62,015 nt of DNA, taken from NCBI GenBank assembly GCA_937907455.1, contig CALESQ010000048.1, forward strand, positions 1-62,015, read 5' to 3'. The stretch is from an uncultured Caldilineales bacterium. GTDB lineage: Bacteria > Chloroflexota > Anaerolineae > JAAEKA01. Below, in pieces: positions 52,809 through 61,966 of the stretch. Under the pieces are notes generated by a model. That model was not told the DNA's origin, did no database searches, and saw only the letters and a list, made by a program, of their open reading frames with translations. A program made the position numbers and the translations under genes. How positions within the stretch are numbered: position 1 is the first letter of the stretch; each line of letters begins with the position of its first letter.

Positions 52809-53175
52809 TCCTGACATCAATATCGTCGGGATACATCAGTGCGCTTTGGCCGCGCTCGCCGGTGCGGATGCGCACCACATCATCCACCGGATAGACAAAG
52901 ATGATGCCGTCGCCTTCTTTGCCGGTACGCGCTGCCTGGATGATGGTATCAATTGTCTTTTCCACGTTATGATCGCTCAGGACAATGTTAATCTGGATCT
53001 TAGGGATCAAGTCCATGCGATAGGAAGTGCCGCGCCAGGAAAGCTCGATGCCACCCTGTCGGCCGTGACCGCGCACCTCACTGACGTTCATGCCGACAAT
53101 GCCAATAGCCTTCAGCGCATCTTTAACCTGATCCAATGCTTCTTCACGGATAATAGCTTCAATTTTCTTGGTCAT
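52804..53175 (-). CDS. glnB: Nitrogen regulatory protein P-II
   Basis: 123-residue PII signal protein (GlnB/GlnK), sensing 2-oxoglutarate and ATP/ADP and controlling ammonium uptake. TKKIEAIIREEALDQVKDAL is the N-terminus. The T-loop GRQGGIELSWRGTSY keeps the modifiable Tyr (Y52, one residue later than usual). The signature region TGKEGDGIIFVYPVDDVVRI is complete. Position between amt and glnA suggests a GlnK-like role at the transporter. Confidence 0.95.
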   Translation of the reverse strand: MTKKIEAIIREEALDQVKDALKAIGIVGMNVSEVRGHGRQGGIELSWRGTSYRMDLIPKIQINIVLSDHNVEKTIDTIIQAARTGKEGDGIIFVYPVDDVVRIRTGERGQSALMYPDDIDVRR

Positions 53176-53236
53176 GGGAATGGCTCCTTGCGTGCAAAAA
53201 TGCCTTAGTAGTCGTCCAGAAATAAGTCACTGCTCT

Positions 53237-53285
53237 GGCCGGTCCCTGCGAGATGGTTCCCAATCTCCTGACCAAGCCAGCCCGC
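53237..53285 (-). repeat. Dispersed module A copy between amt and glnB
   Basis: GGCCGGTCCCTGCGAGATGG (53237-53256) followed by TTCCCAATCTCC (53257-53268) is the reverse complement of module A with one or two changes. The added tail GACCAAGCCAG resembles GACTAAGCCAG in the copy at 15283-15293. Here the repeat lies inside a presumed operon. Confidence 0.75.
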
Positions 53286-53305
53286 CATCATTTCGGGACA
53301 GATAC

Positions 53306-54865
53306 TTAGCGTGTTGCAGCCGTTCGTACACTGGCCGGCACTTGCTGCGACAGGCGCCCGCCGGGCATGATCACATCTACCTCGGTGTAGCCCGGCACAC
53401 CCATTTCGGGAATATCCAGGCCGGCCAACTCAGCCGCAGGAGCAGAGCGCAGCAGACTAGCTGCTGCCAGCACCTTGAAAAAGACGAAGGACAGGCCACC
53501 TACCGCTGCAAAGATGGCTACAGCATCAATCAACTGCACCAACAACTGACCAAAACCACCGCCATACAGCAGACCCGTCACTGGCGTGTCAACGCCGTTC
53601 CAGCCCGCGGTGATGGGGTTACCGTTGGCAAAGATGCCGACAGCCAGCAGCCCCCAGAAGCCATTAACCAGGTGAACCGGGGTCGCGCCGATGGGATCGT
53701 CAATGCGCAGTCTTTCCAGGGCGAAGGTCGCCAGGCAGACTATTATACCCGCGATTGCGCCAATCACCACAGCCGCAGTGGGGCTGACGAAAGCGCAGGG
53801 CGCGGTGATGGCCACCAGACCAGCCAACACGCCGTTGACCGACAACCCAGGGTCGGGCTTCTTGGTGGGGCCGATGAACCACATGTACAGCATGGCCGAC
53901 ATGCCGCCCGCCGCACCAGCCAGCAGCGAATTCACCGCCGCAGTGACTGCCAGATTTTGCCCGCCACCCACAAAGGAGAGCGAGGAGCCAGGATTAAAGC
54001 CGAACCAGCCGAAGAACAGGATGATCGTGCCGAGGATGCCCATCGGAATGTTGTGGCCGGGCATGGCGTTGGCCGAGCCGTCCTTGTTGAAGCGGCCAAT
54101 GCGGGGGCCGATCACCGCCGCGCCCACCAGCGCCAGCGTGCCGCCCACCATGTGAACCACACCGGAACCGGCGAAGTCTACTGCACCGTTGCCCAGCCCG
54201 GCGCTGCGTCCCAGGTTTTGCAGCCAGCCGCCGCCCCAAACCCAGTTGCCGATCAGCGGGTAGATGAACATGCTGACCCACAGACCCATCAGCACGAAGC
54301 CGGAGAACTTCAGGCGCTCGGCCATTGAACCGGTCGGAATAGTGGCCGCGGTGTCCATGAATACCATCTGGAACAGGAAGAAAGCCATAATGCCACTGGA
54401 GGCGCTCAGGCCATTCAGCATGAACCCACTGCCACCCAGAAAGCCGAACTGCCCAAAGCGCAGCAGAGGCGAGGCCAGCAGGCCCATCCAGTCGCCCAGC
54501 GTCGTGGGCGAGTGCGCCCATTCAGCCGCGGTGGCGGTGGCCGCGTAGGTGAAGTTGACGCCGCCGAACTGGAAGGCGAAACCGACCAGCCAATAGCCGA
54601 TGGCGCCGATGCAGAACACCATCAAGTTCATCATCATCGTGTGGGCAACGTTCTTGTGGCGGGTAAAGCCGGTTTCCACCAGCGCAAAGCCAGCCTGCAT
54701 GAAAAATACCAAAAAGCCAGCCAGCAGCATCCACATGATATTGATGGCGTTAGCCAGTTCTGTGCCGGTAGGGCCTTCCTGGGCAAAGGCAACGCGGGTG
54801 GTTGTCAGCGACAACACGCCTAACAATAAAACCAGCGATAAACGGCGGAAGATCGGTTTCCACAT
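53306..54865 (-). CDS. amt: Ammonium transporter
   Basis: 519-residue Amt channel. A signal peptide (LVLLLGVLSLTTTRVAFAQ) precedes about 11 membrane helices. ANAINIMWMLLAGFLVFFMQ, GFALVETGF and NPGSSLSFVGG belong to the periplasmic gate and pore, and DDPIGATPVHLVNGFWG holds a conserved pore His. The C-terminal tail is long. AGGAG is 10 bases before the ATG at 54865; the longer frame to 54904 is not supported. First gene of amt-glnB-glnA. Confidence 0.95.
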   Translation of the reverse strand: MWKPIFRRLSLVLLLGVLSLTTTRVAFAQEGPTGTELANAINIMWMLLAGFLVFFMQAGFALVETGFTRHKNVAHTMMMNLMVFCIGAIGYWLVGFAFQFGGVNFTYAATATAAEWAHSPTTLGDWMGLLASPLLRFGQFGFLGGSGFMLNGLSASSGIMAFFLFQMVFMDTAATIPTGSMAERLKFSGFVLMGLWVSMFIYPLIGNWVWGGGWLQNLGRSAGLGNGAVDFAGSGVVHMVGGTLALVGAAVIGPRIGRFNKDGSANAMPGHNIPMGILGTIILFFGWFGFNPGSSLSFVGGGQNLAVTAAVNSLLAGAAGGMSAMLYMWFIGPTKKPDPGLSVNGVLAGLVAITAPCAFVSPTAAVVIGAIAGIIVCLATFALERLRIDDPIGATPVHLVNGFWGLLAVGIFANGNPITAGWNGVDTPVTGLLYGGGFGQLLVQLIDAVAIFAAVGGLSFVFFKVLAAASLLRSAPAAELAGLDIPEMGVPGYTEVDVIMPGGRLSQQVPASVRTAATR

Positions 54866-54902
54866 AAGCTCAGTCTCCTTGTCGCAAAAAATGCACAGCA
54901 CC

Positions 54903-54945
54903 ATGATAGCAAAGACCCGCGCATCGGGCTAGTACCCAAATGGGT
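54903..54945 (-). promoter_or_regulatory. amt promoter with upstream palindrome
   Basis: On the minus strand the extended -10 TGCTATCAT covers 54911-54903. Exactly 25 bases upstream of TATCAT stands ACCC-N4-GGGT (54934-54945), centred about 44 bases before the likely start. No -35 box is recognisable, so the palindrome may bind an activator. The same layout stands before the antiporter gene. Confidence 0.65.
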
Positions 54946-54980
54946 GATCTTTTGCAGCTCCGGCCTGTTTACAAAAGCGT

Positions 54981-56195
54981 TTATAGCGTTTCTACTGGAA
55001 TTGGCACGGCTGAACCAAGCAAAAGCTCGTGACTGCTGCCCGCGGGTTTAGCAGCCCTGGGAGCTGATAGCTTCAGCAGCAGCGGAGTCGCCAGCGTCGT
55101 CACCACGGTCATCAGCACCACCACGGTGAACGTAGTTTGATCCAGCAGGCCGCTTTGCAGGCCCAGCGTTGCCATCACCAGTGCCACTTCGCCGCGGGCG
55201 ATCATGCCCGCCCCGACCGAGGTCGCTTCGGCACGGGTGCAGCCTGCCAGCCTTGCTCCGATGCCTGACCCGAACGCCTTGGTGGCAATGGCAACGACGA
55301 CGATCAGCGCGGTCAACGCGGGAGCCAACATCACGCTACGCACATCGGTGATCAGGCCGACGGTGACGAAGAACACCGGCACGAAAAAGCCGTAGCCCAT
55401 CACCGACGCACCCTCCACGACCCATTCGCGCGCTTCGGGCAGGCGTCCGATCAGCACACCCGCCAGGTATGCGCCGGTAATGGCAGCCAGCCCACCCAGC
55501 GCCTCCGCTGCCCACGCATAGATCAGCACCACGGCCAGGATCAGGGCAAAGCCTGCCTCGCGCGCGTGGTGTTCGTGTACCCAATGTACCAGCGGCGTGA
55601 TCACCAGCGCGCCCACCAGCAGCGAAATCGGGAAGAACAGCACAACTTTGCCCAGCGCCAGCAGCGGGCTGCCCCCCTGCCCGGCCATTGCCAGCACGAT
55701 GCTGATGACCAGAATACCCAATACGTCGTCAATGATCGCCGCGCCGAGGATGATCAAGCCCTCGCGTGAGCGCATCCGTCCCAGCTCGCGCAGGGTTTGC
55801 ACCGAAACGCTGACACTGGTGGCGGTAAGCGCCGTGCCGATGAACAGGCTGGTAAGCAGGCTGAGGTCAAAGGCCAATGCCACGCCCAGCCCGCCCAGAA
55901 ACGGCAACACAACCCCTGCCACTGCCGCATACAAGGACGGCTTGCCGACCGAGCGCATGGCTGGCAGATCGGTTTCCAGCCCGGCGATGAACATCAGCAA
56001 CAACACGCCAATGCCAGCCACGGCGTTCAGCACATGGTCGTTATGGACAATGCCCAGCAGCGACGGGCCGAGGATCAGCCCGGCCAGCAACTCGCCCAGC
56101 ACCGCGGGCATGCCGATGCGCTGGCTGAGCCGTCCTACCAGTCGTGCGCCGATCAGGATCAGAGCAAGGGGGAGTAACAATTCGATAGTGTCCAT
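54981..56195 (-). CDS. Cation:proton antiporter, CPA2 (Kef/NapA-like)
   Basis: 404-residue, 12-13-helix monovalent cation:proton antiporter-2 protein. It begins DTIELLLPLALILIGARLVG, with GELLAGLILGPSLLG and TALTATSVSVSVQTLRELG in the core. The exchange Asp pair is in GAAIIDDVLGILVISIVLAM. No cytoplasmic TrkA-N domain follows, so it is the short NapA-like form. The ATG at 56195 is preferred because AGGAGG lies 7 bases before it. It sits immediately upstream of amt on the same strand and shares its promoter architecture. Confidence 0.9.
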   Translation of the reverse strand: MDTIELLLPLALILIGARLVGRLSQRIGMPAVLGELLAGLILGPSLLGIVHNDHVLNAVAGIGVLLLMFIAGLETDLPAMRSVGKPSLYAAVAGVVLPFLGGLGVALAFDLSLLTSLFIGTALTATSVSVSVQTLRELGRMRSREGLIILGAAIIDDVLGILVISIVLAMAGQGGSPLLALGKVVLFFPISLLVGALVITPLVHWVHEHHAREAGFALILAVVLIYAWAAEALGGLAAITGAYLAGVLIGRLPEAREWVVEGASVMGYGFFVPVFFVTVGLITDVRSVMLAPALTALIVVVAIATKAFGSGIGARLAGCTRAEATSVGAGMIARGEVALVMATLGLQSGLLDQTTFTVVVLMTVVTTLATPLLLKLSAPRAAKPAGSSHELLLGSAVPIPVETL

Positions 56196-56250
56196 CGGGG
56201 GCCTCCTGCATGGCCGACGGGTTCCGGTCAATCACGTTGATCTTGTTCAC

Positions 56251-56293
56251 AGTGTAACAAATGCCCGCGCGCGCGTCGAGTACCCATTCGGGT
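56251..56293 (-). promoter_or_regulatory. Antiporter promoter with upstream palindrome
   Basis: On the minus strand the extended -10 TGTTACACT covers 56259-56251. Exactly 25 bases upstream of TACACT stands ACCC-N4-GGGT (56282-56293). The intervening GCGCGGG block matches the one in the amt promoter at the same place. Confidence 0.65.
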
Positions 56294-56435
56294 CATTTTT
56301 TGCCGTGCCATGCGAATTCATGACGCCAGTCACAACGTCCATGACCCCGGACACTATCAGCCACGGTCTCCATTTGTTATGATAGTCAAGACTTACGCAT
56401 GAAATTTGCTATTCGAAACCCAGGAAATTGATACC

Positions 56436-58088
56436 ATGACACAACAGGCAACTTTGAAATCTTCAACCCGTCTATCTTCCCCCCGTAAATCCCGCCGCTG
56501 GCTGTGGCTGGCCGTGGCCGCCATCGTTCTCGTCGGCGGTTTTATGACAGTCCCTTCTCTGTTGCGATCGCGTTCGTCTGCATCTTCGCCCACAACCGCT
56601 GCCTCTGGTGAGATCGTCACGGCGTTTACCGGCGATCTGTCCAGCCGCGCCACGGCCACTGGCTATGTGCAGGCCAGCCGTGACACCCGCTTGAGTTTGC
56701 AGATTTCCGGCGTGGTGCAAACAGTGTCTGTGGCCGTTGGTGACACAGTGCAGGCAGACGATCTGCTCGTGCAGTTGGACGCGACCGCCTTGCAGCGCGC
56801 TGTAACAAATGCCGAACTGGCCTTGCGGATTCAGGAAGCTAACTTGCAGGAACTGCTCAACGGCTCATCCGCGACCGATCTGGCTTCGGCACAGGCGTCT
56901 GTCGCCAGCGCGCGGGCTAATCTGGACAAAGTGCAGGCCGGGGCTAACACCAACGATATCGAGGCCGCGCGCGCCAGCGTGGCTGCTGCGCAGGCTGCCT
57001 ACGACGACTTGCTGGCCGGGCCGGATGGCGATGCTGTTACCCAGGCCGACGCCAATCTGCGCAACGCCGAAGCCTCGGTGCGCCAGGCGCAGGCTGCCTA
57101 CGATCAGGTTGCCACGCTGCCCAACGTGGGCGCGACCCAGCAATCGCTCAACCTGGAACAGGCAACCAATAGCTACAACGCGGCCAAAGCCGCCTACGAT
57201 CAGGCCACCGCGGCCCCGTCCGACAACCAGGTGCAACAATCGGCGGCCAACCTGGAACAGGCGCAGGCCAACCTCAAAAAGCTGCTGGAAACCCCCTCGA
57301 CGGCTGACGTCAGCGCGGCCCAATCACAGCTAGCCCAAGCGCAGGCGCAGCTCGATAGCCTGACCACCGGCGCGAGCGCAGAGAAAATCAGCATCGCCCA
57401 GGCACAGGTCGAGCAGGCGCGTCTGAACCTGGAAGAAGCCCAGGAAACGCTGCAAAAAGCCAGCCTGCGCGCGCCGTATGCGGGCGTCGTCACGGCGGTG
57501 TACGTGGCTGAAGGGGAACAGGCTGCGGGCGTGGCCGTCGAGCTGGCGGATATGGCACATTTGCAGGTGACGCTGGCCGTGGACGAGGTGGATGTCGGCG
57601 TGCTGGCTGTGGATCAACCCGCGGTAGTGACCTTTGAAACCTGGCCGGGCGACGTGATTACCGGTACGATCCAATCCATTGCGCCCAAAGCAACTGACAA
57701 CGCCAGTGCGCTGGTTTCCTATGAAGTGCTTGTGGCGCTGGCGAGCAGCAACCTGCCGGTGCGCATCGGCATGACCGCAGACGCCGATCTGGTGACAGCC
57801 GAGCGACAGAATGTGCTGCTGGTTCCCAGTAAAGCCATCACTGCTGATCGCGAAGCTGGCACGTATACGGTGAACCGGGTGACACAAGATGCCAGCGGCG
57901 CACAGGTGATTACACCGGTGCAGGTTACAATTGGCATGAAGGATGGTGGCAATACCGAGATCACCAGCGGGCTGGCCGCAGGTGACGCGGTGCTGATCGG
58001 CAGCATCACCACCGCTGCCGAGGAGACGGGCGGTTTCAGTCTGATCCCGCCGCGGCCTGAAGGCAGCAACAGCCCGTTTGCGAGGTAA
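56436..58088 (+). CDS. HlyD/MacA-type efflux adaptor
   Basis: 550-residue membrane-fusion protein. One membrane helix at about 25-42 (WLWLAVAAIVLVGGFMTVP). The barrel-sandwich lipoyl halves are around 85-115 (LQISGVVQTVSVAVGDTVQ) and 345-375 (RAPYAGVVTAVYVAEGEQ). Between them lies an unusually long Ala/Gln-rich coiled coil (about 120-340) built of repeats such as QAQAAYDQVA. The beta-barrel domain follows. AGGAA precedes the ATG at 56436. The next gene starts 4 bases after its stop. Confidence 0.9.
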   Translation: MTQQATLKSSTRLSSPRKSRRWLWLAVAAIVLVGGFMTVPSLLRSRSSASSPTTAASGEIVTAFTGDLSSRATATGYVQASRDTRLSLQISGVVQTVSVAVGDTVQADDLLVQLDATALQRAVTNAELALRIQEANLQELLNGSSATDLASAQASVASARANLDKVQAGANTNDIEAARASVAAAQAAYDDLLAGPDGDAVTQADANLRNAEASVRQAQAAYDQVATLPNVGATQQSLNLEQATNSYNAAKAAYDQATAAPSDNQVQQSAANLEQAQANLKKLLETPSTADVSAAQSQLAQAQAQLDSLTTGASAEKISIAQAQVEQARLNLEEAQETLQKASLRAPYAGVVTAVYVAEGEQAAGVAVELADMAHLQVTLAVDEVDVGVLAVDQPAVVTFETWPGDVITGTIQSIAPKATDNASALVSYEVLVALASSNLPVRIGMTADADLVTAERQNVLLVPSKAITADREAGTYTVNRVTQDASGAQVITPVQVTIGMKDGGNTEITSGLAAGDAVLIGSITTAAEETGGFSLIPPRPEGSNSPFAR

Positions 58089-58092
58089 GCGC

Positions 58093-58758
58093 ATGATCGA
58101 GCTAAAGAATATCATCAAAGAATACCAGATGGGCACGCAAACGGTCCATGCACTGCGTGGCGTGGATGTCACCATCGCAGACGGCGAATTTGTGGCGATT
58201 ATGGGGCCATCTGGCTCCGGCAAGAGTACCTTGATGAACATCATCGGCTGTCTGGATTTGCCCACCAGTGGAACCTATCGGCTGGACGATCTGGATGTGA
58301 GCCACATGAGCAATGACGAGCAGGCCCGTGTGCGTAACCGTCATATCGGTTTTGTCTTTCAGCAGTTCAACTTGTTGCCGCGCACCAGCGCGCTCAAGCA
58401 AGTGGCGCTGCCGTTGATGTATGCGGGCGTCGGGCGCAGTGAGCGCACCGAGATGGCGCGCGCCGCCCTGACCGCGGTTGGTCTGGGCGAGCGGCTGGAT
58501 CATCGCCCGGACGAACTGAGCGGCGGCCAGCAGCAACGCGTGGCCATCGCCCGTGCCCTGGCTACGCGGCCCGGTATCCTGCTGGCCGATGAACCGACCG
58601 GCGCACTGGATACACAGTCGGGTGAAGAGATCCTGCGCATCTTTGCCGATCTGAATGCTCAGGGCATCACGATCATTGTAGTGACACATGATCCCGAAGT
58701 CGCTGAACGCGCGCAACGCACCATCTGGATCCGCGATGGTCGCATCCAAACGCATTGA
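58093..58758 (+). CDS. MacB-type ABC transporter ATP-binding protein
   Basis: 221-residue ABC ATPase of the LolD/MacB group. Walker A MGPSGSGKSTLMNIIGCL, Q-loop GFVFQQFNLLPRTSA, ABC signature LSGGQQQRVAIARAL, Walker B ILLADEPTGALD and the H-loop VVTHD are complete. GAGG stands 8 bases before the ATG at 58093. With the adaptor before it and the permease after it, it makes a MacAB-like export system. Confidence 0.95.
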   Translation: MIELKNIIKEYQMGTQTVHALRGVDVTIADGEFVAIMGPSGSGKSTLMNIIGCLDLPTSGTYRLDDLDVSHMSNDEQARVRNRHIGFVFQQFNLLPRTSALKQVALPLMYAGVGRSERTEMARAALTAVGLGERLDHRPDELSGGQQQRVAIARALATRPGILLADEPTGALDTQSGEEILRIFADLNAQGITIIVVTHDPEVAERAQRTIWIRDGRIQTH

Positions 58759-58781
58759 GCTTGTGCCGTAAGGAATAATCC

Positions 58782-60002
58782 ATGAACCTGACTGAAAGCC
58801 TGCTGTCGGCCATAGACAGCATCTCGGCCCATAAACTGCGCTCGATGTTAACCATGCTCGGTGTAATCATCGGCGTGGCCGCGGTGATTGCCCTGATGGC
58901 TGTGGGCAATGGCGTTACCGCATCAATCACCGGTGAAATTAACGCGGTCGGCACGAATTTGATCATGGTCAGCCCTGATCTGGAAGCCAGCGGCGGCTAT
59001 CCACCGCTCAGCCTAAACGATGCAGCTGCGCTGGCGGATACTGCACGTGTTCCCGACGCGCAGGCCGTGGCCGCCACCGCGCAGGGTAACAGCGAAGTCG
59101 TTAACGGCTTCAACAGTGTCACCACCGGCGTGATCGGCATTACTGCTAACTATCTTGGTATCACCAACCTGGAAACGTTTCAGGCTGGCGACGGTATCAC
59201 GCAGAACGATGTGGACATCAAGGCGCGTGTCGCAGTGCTGGGCGCTTCCGTCACGGGCGATCTGTTCGATGGAGCCAATCCCATCGGCAGCGAAATCAAG
59301 ATCAACGGGGCCGCCTACGAGGTAGTTGGCGTGTTGCAAGAGCAAGGTCAAACCATCTCCGGTAGCCCTGACGACAACGTGTATATTCCGATCACCACCG
59401 CACAGGTGCGCCTGTATCCCACACGCACGCGCGCGGGGGATTATGCAATCAGTTCAATTGTGGTGCAGGCTGCCAGCGATACGCAGGCCGCAGCCACGGC
59501 GGATGAAGTGACGGTTACCCTGCGCGGTCAGCACGGGCTGACCGGCGACGACGAAGATGATTTCAACGTTCTCAGCCAGACCGATCTGCTCGACACCGTG
59601 GGCACGATCACCGGCACATTGACCGGGTTTTTAGGGGCCATTGCGGGCATTTCGCTGTTGGTCGGCGGCATCGGCATCATGAATATCATGCTGGTCAGCG
59701 TCACCGAACGCACGCGCGAGATTGGCGTGCGCAAGGCCATTGGCGCACTGCGCCGCGACATTTTGCTGCAATTCCTGCTGGAGTCGATTCTGGTCAGTGT
59801 GATCGGTGGCCTGCTGGGCGTGGCGCTCGGCTGGTTGATTTCGCTGGCGCTCGGCGGAGCACTCGGCTTCCCTGCGCCGATTGACGCAGGCACCGTGGCG
59901 CTGTCGGTGGGCTTCGCCGCGGCTGTAGGCTTGATCTTCGGACTCTACCCAGCCTGGCGCGCGTCGAGTCTGCGGCCCATCGAGGCATTGCGTTACGAAT
60001 GA
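58782..60002 (+). CDS. MacB/FtsX-type ABC permease
   Basis: 406-residue four-helix permease. Helix 1 region KLRSMLTMLGVIIGVAAVIA is followed by an extracytoplasmic MacB-PCD domain (about 50-270). The FtsX domain has LLVGGIGIMNIMLVSVTERT and REIGVRKAIGALRRDILLQF, and the end is YPAWRASSLRPIEALRYE. Together with the two genes before it, it would pump a peptide or lipid-like substrate or act as a mechanical transmitter. Confidence 0.94.
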   Translation: MNLTESLLSAIDSISAHKLRSMLTMLGVIIGVAAVIALMAVGNGVTASITGEINAVGTNLIMVSPDLEASGGYPPLSLNDAAALADTARVPDAQAVAATAQGNSEVVNGFNSVTTGVIGITANYLGITNLETFQAGDGITQNDVDIKARVAVLGASVTGDLFDGANPIGSEIKINGAAYEVVGVLQEQGQTISGSPDDNVYIPITTAQVRLYPTRTRAGDYAISSIVVQAASDTQAAATADEVTVTLRGQHGLTGDDEDDFNVLSQTDLLDTVGTITGTLTGFLGAIAGISLLVGGIGIMNIMLVSVTERTREIGVRKAIGALRRDILLQFLLESILVSVIGGLLGVALGWLISLALGGALGFPAPIDAGTVALSVGFAAAVGLIFGLYPAWRASSLRPIEALRYE

Positions 60003-60086
60003 GCCGCGGCGTTGGACAAGCCCGTCTGCTGCGGCTATACTGGCCTTCATCAACGACTACGTTTCTGCCAACCGCAACCAACGATC

Positions 60087-61370
60087 ATGACTCACGACCT
60101 TTCTCGCCCCGCCACCGGCATCCGCCCCGGCCTGCTGTCTGTCTTGCGACAGATGGTTGGGCTGCGGCTGGTGCTGATTCTGACTGGCCTGCTGATGGTT
60201 TGGCTGCGCATGTTGCTGCACCCCGATCGGGCTATCGTCATGCCGGCCGGGATCAATGCCCTGATAACTTTCATCGTGACCGATGCGCTGTTGCTGGTTG
60301 TTATAATCTTTGTGCCGCGGTCGCAGCGTGTGTTGGGACGATGGTTTTTGCCGCTGGCACTGGCCTGGCTGCTGGCTGCGCCGATCATCCAAAATGCCTG
60401 GTTGTCCATGCTTTTTAGCGGGGCCTCGCTCAGCGGTTTCGAGCCGCCTCAAGTAGGAAGCGTTACGATAGAGGCGATCTGGCTGGTGGTGCCGGTGGTG
60501 CTGGCCGCTTGGCAATATGGCCGCCGCGGGCTGTATATGGCATTAGCGGGTCTGGCGCTGGGACAATTGTTGCTGCTGATCTTCATCCCCGCCGTAGACC
60601 TGGATCGTCAAATGTACGCGCTGTCTGCTGTTGGAAGGCTCGGTATGACCACGCTGCTGGGGTACATTATGTTGCGTCTGATGACCATCGTGCAGGAAGA
60701 GGAGGACGCGCTGCGCAGGGCCAATCAGCAGCTTGCCCAGCGCGCGGCCACGATGGAACAGTTGGCCGAAAGCCGAGAGCGCAATCGCCTGGCGCGCGAG
60801 CTGCATGATACGCTGGCGCACTCGCTGACCGGCATCAGCGTGCAGTTGCAGGCGGTGGAAACCTTGCTGCACGCCGACCCGGCCGCGGCCGCGGTGCAAT
60901 TGAAGGATGCACAAAGCACGGCCCGCAGCGGCATTCAGGAAGCCCGCCGCGCGATTCAGGCACTGCGCGCCACGCCCCTGGAGGATTTAGGGCTGTCGGA
61001 GGCATTGCGTCAGCTTTGCCGCCGCTATGCCGAGCGCATGGAGATCGAAATCACCTGCGATATTGTCCAGACTGGCACGTTGGACCCGCTCACCGAGCAG
61101 GCTGTCTATCGCGTGGCGGAAGCCGCACTGGCGAACGTTGAGCGTCATGCCGCGGCCACTCATGCGTGGGTGAACCTGGTAGCCGCGCCTGATAATCGGT
61201 TGCAGTTGACTGTGCGTGACAACGGCATCGGCTTTGATCTGTCGTCGGTGTCCGCGGATCGCTTTGGCCTGACCGGTATGGCCGAATGGGCGCGGTTGAC
61301 CGCGGCCGATCTGAGCATCGAAAGCGCGCCCAACGCGGGCACGGTAGTGGTGCTGGAGTTGCGCCCATGA
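60087..61370 (+). CDS. Sensor histidine kinase, NarL/DesK-type (HisKA_3)
   Basis: 427 residues. The N-terminal half has about 5-6 membrane helices with little outside sequence, as in intramembrane or DesK-like sensors. A short coiled coil leads to the HisKA_3 domain, RERNRLARELHDTLAHSLTG, with phospho-acceptor H240. The ATPase part shows ALANVERHA (N box), VRDNGIGFDL (G1) and RFGLTGMAEWA (G2). The start at 60087 is the first ATG that begins a plausible N-terminus, without a clear Shine-Dalgarno. It overlaps the regulator gene by 4 bases and probably controls the MacAB-like genes before it. Confidence 0.9.
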   Translation: MTHDLSRPATGIRPGLLSVLRQMVGLRLVLILTGLLMVWLRMLLHPDRAIVMPAGINALITFIVTDALLLVVIIFVPRSQRVLGRWFLPLALAWLLAAPIIQNAWLSMLFSGASLSGFEPPQVGSVTIEAIWLVVPVVLAAWQYGRRGLYMALAGLALGQLLLLIFIPAVDLDRQMYALSAVGRLGMTTLLGYIMLRLMTIVQEEEDALRRANQQLAQRAATMEQLAESRERNRLARELHDTLAHSLTGISVQLQAVETLLHADPAAAAVQLKDAQSTARSGIQEARRAIQALRATPLEDLGLSEALRQLCRRYAERMEIEITCDIVQTGTLDPLTEQAVYRVAEAALANVERHAAATHAWVNLVAAPDNRLQLTVRDNGIGFDLSSVSADRFGLTGMAEWARLTAADLSIESAPNAGTVVVLELRP

Positions 61371-61966
61371 GCCATATTCGCGTGTTGATTGTGGACGATC
61401 AGGCTATTGTGCGGCAAGGGCTGGAGGTGATCCTGCGCTATCAGCCTGATATCGAAGTTGTAGGGCTGGCCGCGGATGGCGCAGACGCGCTGGAGCAGAC
61501 GGCCGAGCGGCAGCCGGACGTGGTGCTGATGGACCTCAAGATGCCGCGGTTGAATGGCATTCAGGCTACGCGGCAACTGGCACGGCAATATCCGCAGGTT
61601 AAGGTGGTGGTGTTGACCACCTACGACGGGGATGAGTGGGTGTTTGACGCAGTGCGCGCGGGCGCACGGGGCTATCTGTTAAAGGACAGTGACGCGGAGG
61701 AAATCGTGGCTGCGGTGCGCGGGGTAATCGCTGGTGAAGTACACATTGACCCGGCTGTGGCGGGCAAGGTGTTACAAGAATTCAACCGGCTGGCGGGCCA
61801 GCTCCCCGCTCCGGCGCGCGCACAGGCGGATACCCTGGTGATCGAAAACCTGACCGAACGGGAGTTAAGCATTTTACAGGAGTTGGCGCAGGGGAAAAGT
61901 AACCGAGAGATTTCGGAAACCTTGCATCTGGCGGAAGGGACAGTCAAAAACTATGTCAGCATCTAG
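61367..61966 (+). CDS. LuxR/NarL-family response regulator, C-terminus cut short
   Basis: 199 residues. Receiver domain with D10 and D11, phospho-acceptor D56 in VVLMDLKMP, Thr in VVLTTYDGDEW and Lys in GYLLKDSDAEE. The DNA-binding part starts ENLTERELSILQELAQGKSN and reaches EGTVKNYVSI before a TAG. Relatives continue some 20 residues (last recognition-helix part and helix 10), so the end is missing. A frameshift, a mutation or an assembly end effect near the window edge are possible. Partner of the kinase before it. Confidence 0.85.
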   Translation: MSHIRVLIVDDQAIVRQGLEVILRYQPDIEVVGLAADGADALEQTAERQPDVVLMDLKMPRLNGIQATRQLARQYPQVKVVVLTTYDGDEWVFDAVRAGARGYLLKDSDAEEIVAAVRGVIAGEVHIDPAVAGKVLQEFNRLAGQLPAPARAQADTLVIENLTERELSILQELAQGKSNREISETLHLAEGTVKNYVSI

